Below, in pieces: positions 9,749-20,003 of a DNA stretch of 64,000 nt. The notes beneath the pieces are model-generated. The model worked only from the letters and a program-made list of their open reading frames with translations. It was not told the origin of the DNA and made no database searches. The stretch's first letter is position 1, and every line of letters starts with the position of its first letter. The position numbers and the translations under genes are program-made. This DNA is from Anaspis maculata (Eukaryota; Arthropoda; Insecta; Coleoptera; Scraptiidae), in NCBI GenBank assembly GCA_949128115.1, contig OX421966.1, forward strand, positions 6,696,001 through 6,760,000. The letters are read 5' to 3'.

Positions 9749-10377
9749 TAGGGTTGCACGATGTCAATTGACCGGTCAAATGAGCCGTCAATTGACCGGT
9801 CATTTGACCGCGTCAAATACTCTGGTCAATTGACTGGTCAAATACGAGGCCCCGGCCCTCGTTTGGCACGATTTATAATAATTTAAATTTAATGAAGTCT
9901 AAAAATAAAACCAAATATTAGTTTTATTCTTGGAACATGTTATATCATATACCATATTATTATATTTGTATGAGTACCTGAACTGAGTTAGTTACCTATA
10001 ATTACCAAAAATTAAAACTGAAATATATTTTTAATCAAATTTATTTGTTTTGGAATAGAATAAAAAATCGAGTAAAATATAGTACCGTAACCGTATGATC
10101 AAAACACTTTCCTCCTCTAGACAGGCCGTGGTCTGGTCATTGGCAGGCAAACAAGGGTGATTTTGGCCAGGCCACAGCCTGCCTAGAGGAGGAAAGTTTT
10201 TAATCATACGGTACTTACTTAACAAAATATCCAAATTGTTGTCTAATTTCAATAAATAATGTTGAATGATAGTAACACCTGTTATTAGCGTATTTTTTTA
10301 ATATTTGACCGTCAATTGACCGTCAATTGACCGGTCAATTGACCAAATCTTATTTGACCGGTCAAAATGCAACCCTA
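9749..10377. mobile_element. hAT-like MITE
   Basis: The ends TAGGGTTGCA and TGCAACCCTA are inverted repeats. The next 70 bp on each side are built from copies of GTCAATTGACCGGTCAA-like palindromes. Flanks are AAAATAAT and GAAATAAT, an 8-bp duplication with one mismatch. Ends and target size fit hAT. There is no coding capacity. It sits in the 8.3-kb TIR transposon and contains the palindromic MITE at 10,083-10,213. Confidence 0.85.
10083..10213. mobile_element. Short palindromic MITE, copy 1
   Basis: About 131 bp that fold back almost completely: TACCGTA ... CTTTCCTCCTCTAGACAGGC at the left, and the complement with CCTAGAGGAGGAAAG at the right. A second copy is at 25,927-26,050, so it is a dispersed family. 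No coding capacity; the target duplication was not resolved. Confidence 0.85.
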
Positions 10378-11394
10378 GAAATAATACAAGTTTGAAAGTG
10401 TTCGTTGAACATCACACTGAATCAGCTCTTCGCTTTACGTTTTGGCTAGATTGTGCACCTAATCTTATTTTCAAATAGCATCTTACAGCTCTTCCAATTA
10501 AGATAGAATTGTGTGTTTCAAAATATCATTGTCCGAAACGAGGTTCTGAATCGGGTCCTGGGAATCTGGAGAAAATTTTGTTCACATTACCTACTTCGAA
10601 ATGCCTCGGACAAATCAGCAGCACTGAGCCTTTCTCATTAGACGTTTCCAAGTTATTCTTTTATCATTCCACTTGCCTTGAGCCACAATCGAAGCCCATC
10701 ACCCCGTGAAAAACTAAAAACAAAACTTAGTTACCGGAGTGAAATTTGATTATTTAAATTCAGTGTTACGTATGAAAGGATATCTTCCCATCTCTGGGTT
10801 CATCAATCGCTTGATATTCTTGCAAATTTCGATAGGTATAACAAGACATCCTGTATTGATGCATTTGCTAAGTTCGATCAGGTTCGATCAAACTTATTAC
10901 ACAGGAAATTCGCCAAACGAACACTTCACACAGAGGCCTCGATATCTGTTTCACAGCTTCCAAGTGGAGATTGAACTGCGGACCCCATTCTCCATACTTC
11001 TATAGCGGCTTTCTTGCTTCACTTTCTTAACAAAAAGTCATCAAGTACAATGCACTCGACAATGCATTAATAATGCAATGCATCCCAGGAATATAAATAA
11101 TATCCGGTCAAAAAGTAGAATTCGTGGAAACTAACATTGAATAACACTCAACATTCAATTCTATTGTTATGTTTCACACAAAACCAAATATCGGCGCCGA
11201 GGAAAGTTCGATCACAACAAATCAATCTAGCCTAAAACTCCGTAGCTGTCATCAAGTACACTCTCAGTACTGTCACCCACCTGTCATAATTAGAATTGCC
11301 GCCAGGAAAAACCGTTATGTAATCAAAATGGCCGGCTTACAAATTACACAGCCGCGCAGGTATCTTGCCTCTTCTACTTTTGTCCTTGTCTATG
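10378..11394. other. Non-coding body and right end of the 8.3-kb TIR transposon
   Basis: About 1 kb between the hAT-like MITE and the right TIR. Short open frames here show no recognizable domain. The last ~120 bp mirror the left end. I see no transposase. Confidence 0.6.
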
Positions 11395-13830
11395 TTCTCA
11401 ACGTTGGACCTGAAGAGTATGGCTACTGGCAAGTCGGACTCCGCCATGAGGACAAGGAAAAGACCGCATTCTCAGCGGGCAGCGGTCTTCACCAGTTTAC
11501 GATGATGCCTTTTGGGCTTTGTAACGCACCGGCCACGTTCGAACGCCTGATGAAGTGCGTTTTGCGAGGTCTTACATAGGAGACTTGCCTGGTCCACCTT
11601 GACGACGTGATGGTCATCGGTCGGACGTTTGAAGAACATCTGAAGAACCTCCGCGAGGTGTTTCGACGACTTCAAGGTGCTCACCCAAAGCTGAATCCGA
11701 GGAAGTGCGTGCTTTTCCAGAAGCAGGTCAAATTTCTAGGACACGTCGTATCAGTCAAGGGAATCGAAACCGACCCATCGAAGTTGGAAGCTGTTCGAGA
11801 ATGGCCACGACCGAAGAATCAACATGAAGTCAGGAGTTTCTTGGGCTTATGCACATACTACAGGAGATTTGTGGAGAAGTTCGCAGACATTGCTAAGCCC
11901 ATACACAAATTGACTGAGGACCGTACTCCATTCTTGTGGACCAAATAATGTGAGAATGCTTTCAAGACTTTGAAGATCGCGTTGTGTTCGAGTCCCATCC
12001 TGGCGTATCCTCAACTGCATGGACAATACATCTTGGACACTGATGCCAGCAACACCGGAATTGAAGCAGTGCTGTCGCAATATCATCAGGGCCAAGAGCG
12101 GGTTGTGGAGTACTACAGCAATGTGTTGTCCAAACCGGAAAGAAACTACTGCGTCACACGCAAGGAACTGCTGGCCATAGTAAAAGCTGTCCATCACTTC
12201 CACCAATACCTCTACGGCCGAAAATTTCTGGTGAGGACTGACCACGCTGCGCTGAAGTGGTTGCTGCAGCTCAAGACACCCGAAGGTCAGCTGGCACGGT
12301 GGATCGAGAAATTGCAGCAGTACGACTTTAAAATCCAACACCGTCCTGGGAAAAGTCACGGAAATGCAGATGCTCCTTCTCGAAGACCGTGCAAAGAGGA
12401 TTGCAAGCATTGCAAAAGAGTGGACCAGCAGAATGGAAACGTTGGCGTCAAAGCAATCGTTGTTGCGACTCCAAGAAATTGGACTACAGCTGAACTCAGG
12501 AAAGAGCAACGAGAAGACCCGGCGATTGGTGCACTTGCTGAACGCAAGGAGAATGGTCAGGACAGACCAAAGTGGGCTGAAATCTCTGACGAAGGGCCCG
12601 AATTTAAAGCTCTCTGGGCCCAATGGAAATCTCTGAAAATAGAGAGCGGTCCGCTGAAGCGAGTGTGGGAGAGCCCTGTTGGGAAGAGGGAGATGGTTCA
12701 ATTGGTGCTCCCCAAGACACGAGTGAAGGAGGTCCTAAAAGAGATGCACGACGGCGTCACCGGAGGACACCTTGGGGTGAACAAGACGTTGGCAAAGGTG
12801 CGCGAGCGGTTCTATTGGGTAAACTGCCGGAACGACGTGGAAGCATGGTGCCGTAAATGTGAAGTTTGTGCGGCCAGCAAGGGACCAAGGACTTGTACCC
12901 GAGCGGAACTGAAGACCTACAATGTTGGAGCACCCTTTGAACGCATCGCGATTGATGTGGCCGGACCGTTCCCGACAACAGAGAATGGCAACAAGTACAT
13001 CCTGGTTGCCATGGACTACTTCGGCAAGTGGCCAGAAGCATACGCCTTACCAAACCAAGAGGCTACCACAGTGGCGGGTGTGCTGGTCCAGGATAACCTG
13101 ATCAGTCGTTTCGGTGTACCACTGGAGTTGCACTCGGATCAAGTACGCAACTTTGAATCCAACGTGTTCCAGGGTGTCTGCGATTTGCTTGGGATCAAGA
13201 AAACAAGGACTACGCCTCTTCACCCACGGTCCGGCGGAATGGTGGAGCGATTCAACAGGACGATGGAGCAGCATTTGTCAAAGGTAGTTGACGAACATCA
13301 GCGAAATTGGGACCGTCATTTGCCATTGTTTTTGATGGCATATCGAGCGGCCATTCATGACACAACGGGCGAAACACCAGCCCGGGTTATGTTTGGTCGG
13401 GAGATACGTCTCCCTTGCGATTTGCAATTTGGCACGCCAGAGGACGACCTCAAAGCTGTTCCGGAGTATATCAACGACTTAAGACAGCGGATGCATTAGT
13501 CATGTGACGTCCATGAATTAGTGCGGGACCGGATTCGACTCTCCACCGACCGGATAAAGACACGCTACGACCTGAAGGCGAATTCAGGAAGATTTCAAGC
13601 TGGTGATCTTGTCTGGTTATAAAATCCTTAACGGAGAAAGGGGAGGTTACCGAAGTTACACCCCGCCTGGGAAGGACCTTACACGGTGGTCAAGAGAATC
13701 AACGACGTTGTTTATGGGATCCAGCGAGCCCCGGAAACCAAAATGAAAGTTGTTCACCTTTATCGTCTCGCACGTTACGCGGGGAGTAATGTTCAGCCTA
13801 TTCGGGACGAACAGGTTCAAGAGGGGGGCA
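11395..13830 (+). pseudogene. Gypsy pol: RT, RNase H and integrase, broken
   Basis: Continuation of the Gypsy RT split at 3,081. After FSTLDLKS there is a 2-nt insertion (near 11,420), then GYWQV, MMPFGLCNAPATFERLM, a TAG in place of the expected tryptophan codon (11,577), the catalytic HLDDVMV box, LGHVVS and FLGLCTYYRRFV. A TAA at 11,946 interrupts before RNase H (DTDASNTGIEAVLSQ, VRTDHAALKWLL). The integrase has an H-H-C-C domain (CRKCEVC), D (IAIDVAGPF), D (LHSDQVRNF) and E (SGGMVERFNR). A further TAG at 13,497 and stops around 13,620 break the C-terminus. The lesions show an inactive copy. A purine run AAGAGGGGGGCA just before the LTR is the polypurine tract. Confidence 0.93.
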
Positions 13831-13831
13831 G

Positions 13832-14256
13832 TGTTATGAAGCTCGCGACCATCCCGGCTCTTTCTAGAGAAATCTAGAATTACGCTTTGCATTCGGGAAG
13901 CATCGAGAGACTTCAGCGGTAGGTCACGACACGTCGAGACTTCTGGCGGAGGTGCCGTAGAAAGTGCGTGTATATTCTCGACGCAGATACCAGAAGAATC
14001 CTTGTGTGCTGTAAACACCATCAGGAAGCATCCAGAACCTTCGATGCCACTATAAGAGAGGAACTCGACCTGGCATCGAGAGAGTTTGAATCGAACGATC
14101 GTGGCGTCAACACCTTAAGCGACATTGTGAATTTCCAAGCGATTAATAATTCTGTGCGTTATTTAGTTGTGTCGGTAGTAGCTAATAAAGTGCAGTTTGT
14201 TTACAAGTAAATCAGCGCATTTAATTTCGAGATAGGCGAACCCGAATATCGTAACA
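13832..14256 (+). repeat. Gypsy 3' LTR
   Basis: 425 bp starting TGTTATGAAG right after the polypurine tract and ending CGTAACA. It matches the LTR at 23,785-24,208 with scattered substitutions, so both Gypsy relics belong to one family. The matching 5' LTR would lie left of the window. Confidence 0.9.
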
Positions 14257-14751
14257 AAACTTACATCCATCGGTTATGGTTTATGATTCACGATTTTTCA
14301 ATAATTTTTTTCTACTTCACCCTGTATAAAGTGTCTGCACGATTTGCGCCGATGTCCCCACATCCAGACTGGTTCAGGGTGGTCTCAGTAACAGGCATGC
14401 AAAGTGACAATGCTTGATATAAAAGTGCAAGGTACCCAGACAGCACATAAACATTTTCAAAATGTTTGTGAAATATTAAAAGCCAAATATTATAATATTT
14501 ATAAAATATTGGAATTCATTCAGTAAATATTGTATAAATATTTATTGAATGTTTTGATGTCCCGCTTTTTAATATTTGTACAATATTTGCCAAAAATATT
14601 TTGAAAACATTTAGAACCGGGTATTTTTAGAAATTTTAAAAAAAGTTTGTTTTTCTTCTTATCGGACTTTTTTGGTCATAGGAGCTCGCCTTTATTTCAT
14701 ATACAATTGATTTAGCTGAAAAATTGCCTTTCAAAGACGACACAACGCCCA

Positions 14752-14821
14752 GGCAACAGCAGGAATCGAACCCGCAATCTCCGCACCACAGGCAGATACT
14801 GACCACCTGTGCTACGGGGCC
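14752..14821 (-). repeat. tRNA-derived SINE head / pseudo-tRNA
   Basis: Read on the minus strand, 70 nt resemble a tRNA. An A-box TAGCACAGGTGG and a perfect B-box GGTTCGATTCC are present. The T-stem GCGGG/CCTGC pairs. The anticodon stem TCTGC/GCGGA encloses a 7-nt loop CTGTGGT with anticodon GTG. The acceptor stem (GGCCCCG against TGTTGCC) has two mismatches and the D-stem is poor, so I read it as a SINE or decayed tRNA rather than a working tRNA-His. Confidence 0.6.
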
Positions 14822-15235
14822 GTTGAGAAGATTCAGTGGTTCTAGGTAAACTACTATGTGAACACGCAGATTTCCGCTATATGAATTTTGCTAACTATAT
14901 ATCTGAAAGATTCAGCGGCTCATCCACTTTTAGGGATACTCGGCTACCGCCTCGTCCCTAAACACACGGATTTATCCCCGTACTTGCTACATAAGTTACC
15001 AATTGGTGTCGAAATAAATTAAAGTGACATATTTGTACGAAACAAATAAAACAACGGATGTATTTCACGACATTATGAATCATTTCAACCGTAACATAGA
15101 AAAAACCTATTGTAGGCCGTTGAAAAGGCAATTTCAGGACCGCAAACCGAGTTTTGCTAATTTAAGGCAAACTACACTTGAAGTCAAAGGGATGTGAAAC
15201 GCTATCTCTTCAACACAAAACACAACACAACTATA

Positions 15236-15809
15236 CAGGGTGATTCAAAAATGGCGCATTTCCTTTCGGGCACGTTATAGTGGACGTTAACGGAGCATGG
15301 GAAAAATAATTGAAAAAATTAATCGGTTTCGATTTGCAAGTTATTAACAAAAACAAATCTGTCCAATCTGGCAGCATCGCATTAGTACCTACCTGGCACC
15401 TTTGGATCAAACCGGTACATCACAACAGGGATCACGCCATCACAATAGCATTATTGTATTGTTTCCCTGGAAACTCCGTAGAACCTGCCAGACCATACCA
15501 AACATACTTGCCACATGTATTTCCACAGCACTTTTCAGGTGAAAGACGAATTTTGAAATTTGAAAATACGACTCAAATCTCAATTGCAAGAAAAAATTTC
15601 AATCGGGAACTACTAACGACATGTGACTGTTCGCAAGTAACAATGCTTTGCTTTAAAATCATGCAAACTGAAGAAGTTGAATTCTCAACTTCACCTCTTC
15701 ATAACTCGAAGGATAAATGAGCCAATTTTTTTTTACTATTTTTTCCGTGCTCCCTCAACGTCTCCCACAACGTACACGGGAGGAAATGCGTCATTTTTGA
15801 ATCACCCTG
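15236..15809. mobile_element. TA-target MITE with CAGGGTGATTC ends
   Basis: Ends CAGGGTGATTCAAAAATG and the complement are inverted over about 75 bp and flanked by TA. The TA target and ends suggest Tc1/mariner-type mobilization. The ~135-codon open frame inside shows no domain. It lies in the element at 14,435-16,087. Confidence 0.85.
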
Positions 15810-16087
15810 TATATTTTAAAGCTCCGTGCAAATGACCAAAACAAAAACCGGAAACCACATTGCCTAGAATACTGAATATATTAGAGAAATTAGTTCACTA
15901 AATATTTTGATAATATTTATTGCTAAATATTCAATAAATGTTCAAAATATTTGCTGAATGTTGGTACAATATTTCACCTTAATATTTCTGTAATATTTGT
16001 GACGAATATTTTGTAAACATTTATAGAATGTTGTAAATATTCATCAACTACTACCAAATATTTTCAAAACATTTCGTGTTGTCTAGG

Positions 16088-17036
16088 TATCCTTATTTTC
16101 TCCCCTTATCGTCCAAACTATACCTATACCAACTTTTTGACTGTTAGGATGCGCCTGTTCAATCAGTTTCGCGTGCGCTGCCTGTTGAGATGGCGCCACA
16201 GGTATCAAAGAATCGATTTATTTGAATTCAAGATCCAAAACATTACAGTATCACGTAGGTGCTCAATAAAAAAACTCCCATCGATAAACAGGAAATTTCA
16301 CTTTAATAATTATCGACTCCACTACGAGCTCATAATGCATCCATTCTTGATGCTTGTTCATTTTGAATTGATACAGAATAATTGTAATTAACTTTCCTCC
16401 GATAATAAATGATATATCTCAAGGTGGCAATATTTGCCTAGCTTACCTTACGATGGAAGTTTGATGAAGTTCCTATGAATCTGAAATATTTTCATGACAT
16501 AATGTTTGGGTTTTAGTTGTTATTGCTTTGGACAAGTAGTAGGTACTTCTTGTTCAGAGATCGTTCTTGAACGACTAGAGTTTTTCTGAGCGTTAGCTAT
16601 TGACATTTTGTACTATCTGAGGAATTTAAATTTGATCTTACAGGGCATTTCGGCGATTCGCTCATCGTAAAAGTTTCCGGAAATTGATACCGTCCCGGCC
16701 AGCTCAGTACAGGACTGATGGAGCATTTTAAAAAACGTTGGAATATACACATCCGCGCAGAAAACGAATAGGTAGGTATTTCTTGGAATTGAGCAGAGAT
16801 CATTTCCCCTATTCTTCGAATTTTTTTTATTGATAAACCCATGTGCAATCAACTCTCTATGAGTTCCTGTTATAGGTAGTCAATGATATAATGTTGACAA
16901 GGACTCAAACGTCGATAAGATAAGATTGGGTGCGAGCCTAACAAAATATATTTATAACCGAAATTTTTTACGTTTTCCGCCAAATCTATTATTGTACATT
17001 CACAGACAGGTGCCCGATACATATTGGAAATACAAG
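16088..17036. other. Non-coding region upstream of the Ly6 genes
   Basis: No gene or repeat recognized. Short open frames on either strand have no domain. It probably holds the promoter and 5' exon(s) of the first Ly6 gene. A candidate TATA (TATATTTATAA, about 16,947-16,957) and adjoining GATAAG motifs (about 16,914-16,924) lie just upstream of the first ATG but are not tested. Confidence 0.4.
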
Positions 17037-17554
17037 ATGAAGCTGTTATTTGTGACGCTGTGCTTGACCGTCGCCGTTTCGGAAGTCTATTCCTACCAGT
17101 GTTACAACTGCGCAGGACAATTGGGCAAAGGCGACGAGTGCGAAAAAGACGTCAAAAAGTCTCCGACCAACGAATGCTACAACGGCGGGGTTTGCAGTAT
17201 TGTCGTAACCAAAAGTGAGTTATTCCAAATGTTTACTTCTTTCACTCATTTCACGATCTATCTCATCGATTATTATTTTCATTCAATTTTTTCAAAGCAA
17301 GAATGATTCAACTACCTGAATATTTTTTTCCAGAATCGGACAACGTCAAAGTGCTAACCAGGGCGTGTCAAGCGAAAGACATCTGCAACATTCTCAAAAA
17401 CCGTTTCGACAAGAACCAAGACGAATCCTTGGAGAAGTGCGAGACTTGCGAGAGCGAACTGTGCAACAAAGAAGCCTCCGGTGCAGCAGTCCTTCCGTCG
17501 TTTATTTTAACTGTTTGTGTTTTAATATTGGTATCACTGCGTTCGTATCACTGA
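17037..17554 (+). CDS. Ly6/uPAR-type GPI-anchored protein, gene 1 (two coding exons)
   Basis: Exon 17,037-17,214 and exon 17,334-17,554, joined across a 119-bp intron with donor AAAA/GTGAGT and acceptor TTTTTTCCAG, phase 1, giving 132 residues. Residues 1-19 are a signal peptide ending around VYSY. The mature part starts QCYNCAG and ends with the Ly6 signature CETCESELCNKEAS, with ten cysteines in the three-finger pattern. The last ~20 residues are hydrophobic (LPSFILTVCVLILVSL), as expected of a GPI-attachment signal. Insect relatives are small membrane-anchored extracellular proteins of the Quiver/Boudin type that act on septate junctions or ion channels; the specific role here is unknown. 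A near-identical layout follows 83 bp downstream. Confidence 0.88.
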
Positions 17555-17576
17555 TTTGTATCGCGATAAGTGGAAA

Positions 17577-17582
17577 AATAAA
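17577..17582 (+). terminator. Candidate polyadenylation signal of Ly6 gene 1
   Basis: AATAAA 22 bp after the stop codon of the first Ly6 gene and 55 bp before the ATG of the second. The very short spacing leaves little room for a separate promoter of gene 2. Confidence 0.6.
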
Positions 17583-17637
17583 AATCCTACCGTCACGTAC
17601 ATCCAGTTGTCGTCAGGTATTCATTCAGTTTTGCAAT

Positions 17638-18335
17638 ATGTTTTCCTTGATGTTTTCTTTTGTCCTGTCTTTGTTGCTTTGCTTCCCTCTTGCCGCCTTG
17701 GCGGCCACGAAGTGCTACAGCTGTTCGACTTCTTTGGACGTCAAGTGCGGCGAACCGTTCAGCAGTACCAACGTTCAAGAATGCGTCACGAATACCAACG
17801 AGCAATTCAACTGTTTGACCTACAGCTACGTTTATAATTGTGAGTCGACGAGCTAAATATTTCAAGCAACACGAGCGTGGAGCTACCGTTAGTACGCTCG
17901 TGGTGTTTACAACCTAGCTTGCAACAATTTATGTACGACTGGGAAATTTTATTTAGCCACCTACTTACTAGGAAGTAGATAGCTATCGACAGCTATACAT
18001 AGCCTCATATAACGCTAGTATACATGTCTATGTAGCGGCTCTAGAAGATTCTTTTATTAGCTCAACCGTACATGAAGTATTTATCAATTAACAACCATTT
18101 TAGAGTGTGTTTTTTTATAGCTGTGAAGAATATGACATTCAGAGGCTGCAGGATCAAATCGGATGACTGTGAGGTTATAAAAGAAATGGTGGCAGTTGAA
18201 CATCGAAAGCTGCTCTCCTGTAAATTCTGTTCCGATAACTTGTGCAATTCCGTAATGACGATTCGTCTATCAAATCGATTTTTGTTATTATTTACACTAT
18301 TCACAGGGCTAGTCTGGTATTTTATTGTGAAATAA
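17638..18335 (+). CDS. Ly6/uPAR-type GPI-anchored protein, gene 2 (two coding exons)
   Basis: Exon 17,638-17,839 and exon 18,121-18,335 with a 281-bp intron (donor AATT/GTGAGT, acceptor TTTTTTATAG), phase 1 at the same place as gene 1, giving 138 residues. Signal peptide about residues 1-22 (VLSLLLCFPLAALA), mature start TKCYSCS, C-terminal signature CKFCSDNLCN and a hydrophobic tail (LLLFTLFTGLVWYFIV) for GPI attachment. Shared exon structure and adjacency to gene 1 indicate tandem duplication, though the two are divergent. An AG (TTCATTCAG) just before the ATG might be an acceptor from an upstream untranslated exon. Confidence 0.88.
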
Positions 18336-18839
18336 TTTTGTAATAACTCATGGCCATAATACAAACAGTTTTGTTATACTTTTACAGGTACTTTTTTGTG
18401 ATTTGCATGATCTCATTGAGAGGTGTGTATATGTTATCTTTGATCGAATTCCATCAGTTATCGGGTTATCGCTCAAAGAGCAGTAACGAATAAAGCATTA
18501 TCAGAAAATTCAAAATCATTCAAACATCTCCAGCCGAGTCTCCAGCTATTGCCTCCATCCACTGTTTACACTATTTTTTCACTAACTTCTTACCTCAACA
18601 GAGGCCTCGTCTAGTGGTTGGTTTGTTGGTTGAAACCGAGGTTAAAACCCATTGGAGGACAACGTCCATTTAAAGGGACGGCGCCATTTGTTTTGATAAC
18701 TTCAATAAATGGGGGCATATCAGAGCGCACGCCTCCGAATATCATTGTCCAGACTTGTGACAAGTGTTTTCAGCGGTTTTACAAGTGTTTTCAGCGGTTT
18801 TTTGTTGTAAACAAGTGTAACTGGTGTTTCAGCAATAAA
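18336..18839. other. Non-coding spacer between Ly6 gene 2 and the piggyBac relic
   Basis: About 500 bp with no recognized gene. It contains a short imperfect duplication (ACAAGTGTTTTCAGCGGTTT twice near 18,763-18,800). Confidence 0.5.
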
Positions 18840-19985
18840 ATGGATTCTGAACTTTATTTCTCGCAACGTCGAGGGTAAGTATCTTGCTTTATAGGCTAAT
18901 CTCATGCTACTTTTGGCCGTATTTTCATATAAATTCGAGTATAAATTACTTGAAAATAACTATATTGAGTCGATTCGGTTGATTTGACGGTTATTCAGAC
19001 GTACAGTTTTCACAAAATATTAGGAATAATGTGATGTCCCTTATAAGGGACGCCGCCCACCGTGACTACTATTTGAAGTCTACATTTTCTCAGGTTGACA
19101 CTCGCATAACTGTTGAACATTATAGATGACGACGATGTGGTACCTCCTTATCAAGTTTTTATTCTGCTACCTGAAAATAGTGATGAAACAGAAGTTGATA
19201 GTGATCATTCCGACGATGAACATGCTGGAAATATCAACCACTTACCACGCGGTATTTTGATCAGCCTTGTGGAATTGATGAACAAAGAAGAAGAAAAAGA
19301 TGATCATGACGATGACTATGACAATAAAGACTTATTGCTATAATCTGAACAACAAGGGCGCCTAGAAGGTAGCCTAACAATAAAATCGGAGTACATATTT
19401 TTCCTATGTATACTTTTCCCCTAGTTTTTTCTCTTTGTAGGTAACTTACAACACAAATGAATCTTGTGAAAATAAAATGGACAAAATCCTACGGAAGTGC
19501 CAGATAATGAAATATGCATAGAGTGCGATTCCAAACTACCATCTTTGGACCAGCTCCAATGCCTCTACTCTAGTCTCCAGTTGAATATTCCAATTTTTTT
19601 TATGAAGAGCTGCTCAGCTTGATTATTGAGAGAATAACAGATATGCTCAACAAAGAAACGACAACTTGGACTTGACTGACAACTTGGACTAAATGTGTTA
19701 TATGTATTTTCAGGAATCCTCCTTCTATCAGGGTGTGGAAAATATCCAAACAGAAGGCTGTTTTGGTCCAGCGGAGATGACGTCCAGAAAATAGTGCAGA
19801 ACAGCATGCGGCTAAAAAGATTGTATTTTTTCCATACCTATGTTTATTTATTCCAATTCAGAGAAAATTGGCTTCACAAAATTAGGCTCCTCATCGAGAA
19901 ACTCAACAAGAATTTCAAAAAACATGAAGGTTTGAGCGGTTGCACCCCAAGCAGTGCTTCAAGGATAATAATGGACCAAATTGAT
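18840..19985 (+). pseudogene. piggyBac-type transposase gene, broken
   Basis: Pieces in piggyBac order on the plus strand: a possible first exon MDSELYFSQRRG with donor GGGTAAGT (about 18,840-18,876); acidic N-terminus DDDVVPPYQVFILLPEN then DSDHSDDEHAGNINHLPRG (19,110-19,250); KIKWTKSYGSA (about 19,468); FFYEELLSLIIERITDMLNK (about 19,590, frameshifted); then LLSGCGKYPNRRLFW, DDVQKIVQNSMRLKR and HKIRLLIEKLNKNFKKHEGLS (19,713-19,940). These match the N-terminal half of piggyBac transposase (LS-GY--P-RR-YW, DK--K-RPL---LN--F). The catalytic aspartates should follow but are absent; the sequence stops at an element with a CAGGGTGATTC end. Stops and frameshifts make it non-functional. Confidence 0.75.
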
Positions 19986-20003
19986 TATTGCTAGCACCCC
20001 ATA

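Larger units (their letters stand above)
3082..11394. mobile_element. TIR DNA transposon with 8-bp target duplication, carrying nested insertions
   Basis: The ends are inverted repeats starting CATAGACAAGGACAAAAG on both sides. Similarity continues inward for about 120 bp in patches (for example a shared CATAACGG and GGCGGCAATTC). The flanks carry a perfect 8-bp duplication TTCTCAAC (3074-3081 and 11,395-11,402) that, when collapsed, joins the Gypsy RT. An 8-bp duplication fits hAT or P superfamily elements; the ends do not decide. Without the BEL and hAT-like insertions it would be about 1.5 kb and shows no transposase, so it was probably non-autonomous. Confidence 0.85.
14435..16087. mobile_element. 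TA-target TIR element with tandem-repeat arms
   Basis: Ends CCCAGACAGCAC and GTGTTGTCTAGG are inverted and flanked by TA (14,433-14,434 and 16,088-16,089). Each arm (about 14,440-14,630 and 15,880-16,080) is a run of degenerate AAATATTT/ACATTT units of roughly 25-30 bp. The middle carries a tRNA-like segment and a complete smaller MITE. No protein-coding capacity. Confidence 0.8.

Noticed and set aside
11847..12701. 284-codon minus-strand open frame
   Set aside because: Antisense of Gypsy RNase H and integrase sequence.
14752..14821. Functional tRNA-His
   Set aside because: Acceptor and D stems do not pair properly, and the segment lies inside a repeat element.
15310..15720. 136-codon open frame inside the TA-target MITE
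   Set aside because: No transposase motif such as DDE/DDD; it spans almost the whole non-coding MITE body.
16597..16852. Minus-strand open frames upstream of the Ly6 genes
   Set aside because: No domain, no splice logic, and AT-rich context; treated as chance frames.
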